Below, in pieces: positions 6,291 to 10,510 of a stretch of 10,510 bases of DNA. Both the position numbers and the translations under genes were made by a program. Within the stretch, counting starts at the first letter, position 1; the number at the start of each line of letters is the position of its first letter. Source of the stretch: Deltaproteobacteria bacterium (lineage in GTDB: Bacteria > Desulfobacterota > Desulfarculia > Adiutricales > Adiutricaceae). The DNA lies in contig JAIRNQ010000163.1 in NCBI GenBank assembly GCA_031257955.1, positions 1 through 10,510 on the forward strand. Reading direction: 5' to 3'. Below the pieces are notes generated by a model, which had not been told where the DNA came from, ran no database searches, and saw only the letters and a program-made list of their open reading frames with translations.

Positions 6291-8096
6291 TCATTGTTGG
6301 TAGAGCTGCCGGTTCTTGGGCACGTACCAGAAGTTGGCGTTGTAGCCCAGGCCGATGGGGGCCACCTCGGGACCGACGAAACGCTTGGAAATGGCTATGA
6401 GGCTCTCGGGCACGAAAAGAAAGACGTAGGGGACTTCCTCGTAAAAGATCTCCTGAATACGGTCGTAGGCCTTCTTGCGCGTCTCAAGATCTACGTTAAA
6501 GCGGCCCTGGTCGATTAATTCGTCCACTTCCGGGTTGGCGTAGCTTATGAAGTTGAGTTCCCCGGGCTTGGTTTTGGTAGAATTAAAGACGTCGAAGAGA
6601 TCCGGGTCCAGGGGGATGGTCCAGCCCATTATTACGGCCTCGAAATCGTGCTTGTCGAGGTATTCCTTTAGAAAGGCCGCCCATTCGACCACCCTAAGTT
6701 TAACCTCAATGCCCACGTCCTTTAGCCTGGATTGAATGACTAGGCCGGTCTGTTCCCGGATTTTGTTGCCTTGGTTAAACATGATGGTCAAAACGAACTT
6801 CTGGCCGTCTTTCTCAACCACGCCGTCCCCGTCCCCATCGACCCAACCGGCTTGGGCCAAAAGTTTCTTGGACTCTTCAGGGTTGAAAGGATAAGGGGGA
6901 ACGTTTTTGTTGTTGCCCCACATATCGGGCTTAAAAGGGCCGTTGGCTGGGGTCCCGAGGCCCAAGAGCACGCCGTCTATGATTTCGTTCTTGTCTATGG
7001 CGTAGGCGATAGCCTTTCTGACCCTTACGTCGGCCAGTCTCGGGTCCTTTAGGTTAAAGCCCAAGTAGGTATAGCTGAAAGACGGATAACGAAAGAAATT
7101 GAAATTATCCCGGTAAACCGGGTTTTCTTGGGCTTCCAGCCACTGGTCGGGTTCCATGGTCATGACATCGATGGATCCGGTGGCCAGTTCCATCATCTGG
7201 GTGGCCATGTCAGGGATGATTTTGGTAACCATCCGGTCCAGATTCGGGCGGCCTTCCCAGTCGAGGGGGTTGGCGGCGGTGATGATGGTCTGGGCCGTGT
7301 CCCACTTCTCCAGCTGGTAAGGGCCCGTGCCGACGGTCGTCCTGGCCAAGGGGCTTTCGTCTAGGTTAACCCCGTCCAGAAGATGCTTGGGCATTATGTT
7401 GAAGCCCCAGTTGATAAGCGCCTTGGCCATGACCCTCTTGTAGGTTACCCTTAAGGTAAGATCGTCCGGGGCGGTGACCGTTTCCATCTGCTGGAAAGGC
7501 TCGCCGTAAGCCGTGGGCGTGTTGGGATCGCTCATAAGCTTCCAAGTAAAAACGCAATCGGCGGAGGTAAAGGGCTTACCGTCTGCCCAAACCAAGCCCG
7601 GCTTAAGCTTAAAGACGATGGTTCTTTGGTCCTCGCTGAACTCCCAGCTCTCGGCCAAATCCGGGACGATGTTCAAATTGGGATCGAACTTAACCAAGCC
7701 GCGGTAGGCATCGTCAGTCACGGCCATCGAGGACACGTCGCTGCTCAGGGCCGGAATGAAGTTACTGGCGTCCCCTATGGAGGCCCCGACCAACGAGTCC
7801 CCGTAGTCGCCCGGGTGGACCGGCGGGGCCTTGGGGGCCGCGCCTTCGGGCGCCGTGGCCCCCGGCGCCGTCGTCCCAGCCGTCTCCGTTGGCTGGGAAG
7901 CGCCCTCCCCGGTTTGACCCTGGGCCTGGGCCGGCCGGCCGCCGTCCGGGCCGAAAAGGGCCAAAGCCACGACCAGCCCCATGATCGCCGCTAGCCTAGG
8001 CCAAGCGGGGATTACCCTGGCGCCCCCTAATGGGGCGCGGCGAACGCCGGGTTTAACCAAAAAACCGGGCGAGAAAATTGTTGGCGCGGTAATCAC
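6291..8096 (-). CDS. ABC transporter substrate-binding protein, family 5 (oligopeptide/dipeptide type), 601 aa
   Basis: This is a periplasmic solute-binding protein of the SBP_bac_5 (DppA/OppA) family, which delivers peptides or similar solutes to an ABC importer. Evidence is the colinear family pattern: a YRGLVKFDPN segment, then LAESWEFSEDQRTIVFKLKPG, then ADGKPFTSADCVFTWKLMSDP, and the C-terminal DPDLFDVFNSTKT region. I choose the GTG at 8096 because GGGAGG lies 8 nt upstream. A GTG at 8186 would add 30 residues, but has no ribosome binding site and would sit about 9 nt from the predicted transcript start. From 8096 the signal peptide is long: about 35 residues precede the hydrophobic core (36-50), with probable cleavage after AQA at 58. 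There is no lipobox cysteine. A Pro/Ala/Thr/Gly-rich linker (about 59-94) precedes the binding domain. No permease or ATPase gene adjoins, so the partner importer must be encoded elsewhere. The substrate cannot be inferred. Confidence 0.88.
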   Translation of the reverse strand: MITAPTIFSPGFLVKPGVRRAPLGGARVIPAWPRLAAIMGLVVALALFGPDGGRPAQAQGQTGEGASQPTETAGTTAPGATAPEGAAPKAPPVHPGDYGDSLVGASIGDASNFIPALSSDVSSMAVTDDAYRGLVKFDPNLNIVPDLAESWEFSEDQRTIVFKLKPGLVWADGKPFTSADCVFTWKLMSDPNTPTAYGEPFQQMETVTAPDDLTLRVTYKRVMAKALINWGFNIMPKHLLDGVNLDESPLARTTVGTGPYQLEKWDTAQTIITAANPLDWEGRPNLDRMVTKIIPDMATQMMELATGSIDVMTMEPDQWLEAQENPVYRDNFNFFRYPSFSYTYLGFNLKDPRLADVRVRKAIAYAIDKNEIIDGVLLGLGTPANGPFKPDMWGNNKNVPPYPFNPEESKKLLAQAGWVDGDGDGVVEKDGQKFVLTIMFNQGNKIREQTGLVIQSRLKDVGIEVKLRVVEWAAFLKEYLDKHDFEAVIMGWTIPLDPDLFDVFNSTKTKPGELNFISYANPEVDELIDQGRFNVDLETRKKAYDRIQEIFYEEVPYVFLFVPESLIAISKRFVGPEVAPIGLGYNANFWYVPKNRQLYQQ

Positions 8097-8201
8097 TATA
8101 TTGGCCTCCCAATGGTTTTGGCGCCTCCCGGCCAAGGGGCCGGTTCTTCCCGCCCGGGCCCCAAAGGCGCCTATGCGGGGAGTCACCTAAAAACAACTTA
8201 G

Positions 8202-8231
8202 ATTATACCCTTTAACGGACTTAATTATCAA
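8202..8231 (-). promoter_or_regulatory. Promoter of the substrate-binding protein gene
   Basis: On the minus strand TTGATA (8231 to 8226) is followed after 18 bp by a perfect TATAAT (8207 to 8202). The expected start, near 8195, gives a leader of about 100 nt to the GTG at 8096, which has the good ribosome binding site. Position, orientation and two near-consensus hexamers agree. Confidence 0.65.
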
Positions 8232-8333
8232 ACCGACTAAAATGCCCCAACCAAAGGCCCCCGAAGGTCGGACCCGAGCGCTTAAGGGGCCTAAACGGCC
8301 GGCCGGTACCCAGGCCGGGGAAGATCCAGCGAC

Positions 8334-9698
8334 ATGTCAACCGATCCCAAGCTCTACACCCCCACCGAACTGGCCAACCTCATCCAGTCCACCTTTACAC
8401 GCCACGTGGGCCAAATTAACCTGATCGGCGAGGTCAGCTCGCTGGTCGTGGCCAACTCTGGCCACGCCTACCTCCAGATCAAAGACAAATCCGCCATGAT
8501 TAAGGGGGTGGTTTGGCGCTCTTCCAAGATCTCCAGCGGGATTTCGGCCATCCAATCCGGGCTCATGGTCCAGGCCAAGGGCAAGCTCTCCAACTACGCC
8601 CCCAAGAGCGAGTACCAGTTAACCATAGATCGGATCGTGCCCATGGGTGAGGGCTCCTTGAGCCTAGCCTTCGAGAAACTAAAGCTGAAGCTTGGAAACG
8701 AGGGGCTCTTCCAACCCGAACGCAAGCGGGAGATAGCCAAATCGCCCCGTCGGGTGGCCCTTTTGGCCGCCGCCGGCTCGGCCGCCGTCAGCGACTTTCT
8801 AACCACCTCGGTCGAACGCCACCGAGGCGCCTGGATAAGCCTCTTCTCGGTAAGGGTTCAGGGCAAGGGGGCGGCCGAGGAGATGGCCGAGGCCCTGGAA
8901 CTCATAAACGGCTGGGGCGGGTTCGATCTGGTGGTCATGACCAGGGGCGGCGGCTCCCTGGAGGATCTGTGGGCCTATAACGAGGAGATTCTGGTTCGGG
9001 CCGTGGCCAATTCGCGCCTACCGATCCTGGCCGCCGTGGGCCATTCCACCGATCTGTCCCTGGTCGAGATGGCCGCCGACGCCCGGGCCATCACCCCCAC
9101 CGCCGCCGCCGAGACCGTCTATCCCCTGGACTCCGACCTCTTGGCCGAAATCGACGACCACCTCACCCGCCTCAAAAACCTGGCCAAAACCCGGCTCCTG
9201 GCCAAACGGGGCCAGCTCCAAAGCCACATCGGCCAACTGGGCCAGCTGCGCTACAAGCTCAATAACTTCTCCCAGCTAATCGACAGCTCCCTTATGAAGC
9301 TGGAAAACTCCGTCCGCAAGCTCATCGCCGCTTCCCGGTCCAGACTGGAGGCCCTGACCGTCTCCCTCGACCACAAGTCCCCCCACCGGGACCAAGCCCT
9401 AAAACGCGAAAAACTCGATCTCCTCCGAAAAAACCTAATCTCCCGGGCCAACGGCCTAACCCAAGCCAAAAGGGCCAAGCTGGATTGGCTCATGAACGCC
9501 CTCAACCTGGTCTCTCCCCTAAACGTCCTCACCCGCGGCTACGCCGTGGCCACCGCCCCCGACGGCCGGGTCATCCGCTCCGCCGACCAAGTCCAAATCG
9601 GCCACACCATCGACGTGAGACTGGCCGAAGGCACCCTCAAGGCCCAAGTCCAAGAAACCTCCCCCGCCCCGGCCAAAACTCCTCCCGAGAGCGACTAA
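8334..9698 (+). CDS. xseA: Exodeoxyribonuclease VII large subunit, 454 aa
   Basis: This is the catalytic subunit of exonuclease VII, which with many copies of XseB degrades single-stranded DNA from either end in the cytoplasm. An N-terminal OB-fold (about 7-105) includes the family's GEVSS...SGHAYLQIKD segment, followed by the LK-KL--EGLF stretch. The catalytic domain has RGGGSLEDLW (R204), a VGH-TD motif with H237 and D240, and D154 in the AAVSD segment; these correspond to the residues reported as essential in E. coli XseA. A long helical, probably coiled-coil segment (about 270-390) and the terminal RGYAVATAPDG module complete the family order. Length is typical. Oddities: VGHETD reads VGHSTD (S238), and the usual ITS-x-x-GAA stretch reads LLAAAGSAA (143-151). 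The ATG at 8334 has a weak, distant GGGGA (12 nt). No xseB follows. Identification is secure; full activity is probable, not certain. Confidence 0.95.
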   Translation: MSTDPKLYTPTELANLIQSTFTRHVGQINLIGEVSSLVVANSGHAYLQIKDKSAMIKGVVWRSSKISSGISAIQSGLMVQAKGKLSNYAPKSEYQLTIDRIVPMGEGSLSLAFEKLKLKLGNEGLFQPERKREIAKSPRRVALLAAAGSAAVSDFLTTSVERHRGAWISLFSVRVQGKGAAEEMAEALELINGWGGFDLVVMTRGGGSLEDLWAYNEEILVRAVANSRLPILAAVGHSTDLSLVEMAADARAITPTAAAETVYPLDSDLLAEIDDHLTRLKNLAKTRLLAKRGQLQSHIGQLGQLRYKLNNFSQLIDSSLMKLENSVRKLIAASRSRLEALTVSLDHKSPHRDQALKREKLDLLRKNLISRANGLTQAKRAKLDWLMNALNLVSPLNVLTRGYAVATAPDGRVIRSADQVQIGHTIDVRLAEGTLKAQVQETSPAPAKTPPESD

Positions 9699-9725
9699 CC
9701 CCAACCCTCGCCCTCGCCCCGCCCC

Positions 9726-9752
9726 GGTGGGCAAGACAAAACTCTTCCCACC
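9726..9752 (+). other. Hairpin downstream of xseA
   Basis: GGTGGG plus AAGA (9726-9731, 9733-9736) pairs with TCTTCCCACC (9743-9752) around a 6-nt loop: 10 bp with one bulged C at 9732. It lies 27 bp after the xseA stop. No T-run follows on the plus strand, so it is not a classical intrinsic terminator, and xseA transcription may continue into the repeat array. Confidence 0.6.
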
Positions 9753-9771
9753 ACGGGAAAATTCATAAACC

Positions 9772-10250
9772 TACTCAGTCCGGGCTCGGTAGGGAAGCGA
9801 TAGCGTCCCTCTTTACGTGGTGGGTAAAAATCTTTACCCTCCATGTGGCCGAGGAATAACGGCGTTTCTCGGTCTAGGTTCGGTAGGGAGGCGGTAGCGT
9901 CCCTCTTGGCGTGGTCGGTAAAAACCTTTACCCTCCATGGGACGAGAAATAACGGACCTTCTCAGTCCGGCCTCGGTAGGGAGGCGGTAGCGTCCCTCTT
10001 TACGTGGTGGGTAAAAATCTTTACCCTCCATGTGGCCGAGGAATAACGGCGCTTCTCGGTCTAGGTTCGGTAGGGAAGCGATAGCGTCCCTCTTGGCGTG
10101 GTGGGTAAAAATCTTTACTCACAATGACGGTCGGTAGAATTCGGATACCTTCGCAGTTTGGCTTCGGTAGGGAGTCGGTAGAGTCCTTCGGCGGGTTGGT
10201 GGTGGGGAAAAAGGTTTAGTCTCCAGGAGGCGAGAAGGGAAATTGGCTGG
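9772..10250. repeat. Array of about 94-bp double-hairpin units, alternating two subtypes
   Basis: Units start at 9787, 9881, 9974 and 10068 (93-94 bp apart); a fifth, degraded unit starts at 10165, and 9772-9786 matches the tail of the second subtype. Units one and three share one tail (CCATGTGGCCGAGGAATAAC) and differ at only three of 94 positions. Unit two has the other tail; the fourth unit's right end has diverged, so the original period is about 187 bp. Every good unit has two foldable elements: AGGGA...TCCCT (for example 9791-9810), with an inner GC/GC pair and a GATA or GGTA loop, and GGGTAAA-AATC-TTTACCC (9822-9839 and 10009-10026 are perfect 7-bp stems; 9917-9932 is 6 bp). There is no flanking transposase, and the spacing is too long and uniform for CRISPR. 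It could be a REP/BIME-like extragenic family, a non-autonomous element or an RNA array; the sequence does not decide. Confidence 0.85.
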
Positions 10251-10412
10251 GTAGGTTTTTGGTCGCGAGGGGGTAGTTTCGCGAGATTCCGTGGCGGATA
10301 TGATTCTGAGGCGGGAAGAAGTCAACCGGCACCAGGCGGGGACGGCGTAGCGGCTAGGCTGGGGTAAGACGTTTACGGACTGTGTCTGGACTCTACTGGG
10401 AGAGTGCTTAAA

Positions 10413-10484
10413 ATGAACACAAACTACAAGGTAATAAATTTGGAAATTTGGGAAATAGAGAATATAAGAATTATTTGGGTATGA
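10413..10484 (+). CDS. Possible 23-aa small open reading frame, unknown
   Basis: An ATG at 10413 opens a 23-codon frame ending in TGA at 10484, preceded by GGGAGAG with about 8 nt spacing, a good ribosome binding site. The predicted peptide is rich in Ile, Asn and Glu with two Trp (it starts MNTNYKVINLEIW), and its AT-rich codons are unlike those of the four main genes. I recognise no family. It may be a genuine small protein, the broken start of a longer gene running off the window, or chance in AT-rich DNA. Confidence 0.2.
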   Translation: MNTNYKVINLEIWEIENIRIIWV

Positions 10485-10510
10485 TCATTGGGGTTGATTG
10501 TCCGATGGGG

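Larger units (their letters stand above)
9699..10510. other. Non-coding region with repeat array, decaying to AT-rich DNA
   Basis: No clear gene follows xseA. The stretch contains a hairpin at 9726-9752, the 94-bp repeat array (about 9772-10164 with decayed copies after it), then GC-rich sequence in which I find nothing identifiable apart from a weak echo of the repeat hairpin near 10361-10378, and an AT-rich end from about 10405. Open frames across the array on both strands repeat with the DNA period and are repeat translations, not proteins. A 23-codon open frame at 10413-10484 is listed separately. Confidence 0.6.

Noticed and set aside
8238..8243. TAAAAT as -10 of an xseA promoter
   Set aside because: No recognisable -35 at proper spacing; the element alone is too weak to list.
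9834..10046. Overlapping plus and minus frames with 31-residue repeats across the 94-bp array
   Set aside because: The repeats follow the DNA period, and most units (94 bp) do not keep frame. These are repeat translations.
9772..10250. CRISPR array
   Set aside because: Whole 94-bp units are conserved with no alternation of short repeats and unique spacers, and there are no cas genes.

Overview
The window is 10.5 kb of GC-rich Gram-negative bacterial DNA. It holds four convincing protein genes separated by unusually long non-coding stretches. Exported proteins with Sec signal peptides, a pitrilysin-family (M16) protease, a PilZ (cyclic-di-GMP) protein and a proteobacterial-type exonuclease VII large subunit fit a deltaproteobacterial (Desulfobacterota-like) genome. 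That assignment is inference from protein style only; no taxonomic marker is present.

Layout. 1-1146 is non-coding, with GC-rich palindromes, a four-copy 13-bp tandem repeat (478-529), an AT-rich patch and a minus-strand terminator (about 917-964). 1147-3975 (minus) is a two-domain M16 zinc protease with a signal peptide. 3976-5423 is a second non-coding stretch of about 1.4 kb. It contains a GC-rich 36/37-bp tandem repeat with hairpins at the unit junctions (4396-4559), then an abrupt AT-rich island holding a near-consensus plus-strand promoter (4781-4808) with no convincing gene after it. 5424-6164 (plus) is a YcgR-like PilZ protein ending in a textbook terminator. 6291-8096 (minus) is a periplasmic family 5 solute-binding protein, convergent with the PilZ gene. 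8334-9698 (plus) is xseA, divergent from the binding-protein gene. 9699-10510 has no clear gene; it begins with an array of about 94-bp units, each able to form two small hairpins, and the array decays rightward.

The four genes do not form an operon. Each appears to be a separate transcription unit: convergent and divergent orientations, a terminator after the PilZ gene, one between the M16 gene and the window edge, and a good sigma70-type promoter in front of the binding-protein gene. The binding protein has no permease or ATPase genes beside it, and xseA has no xseB after it.

I see no CRISPR array, tRNA, rRNA, transposase, phage module or defence cassette. The unexplained material is the three repeat families and the orphan promoters in the non-coding stretches, not the proteins. 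The best candidate for something undescribed is the double-hairpin array after xseA, whose units look as if they have exchanged sequence with one another.
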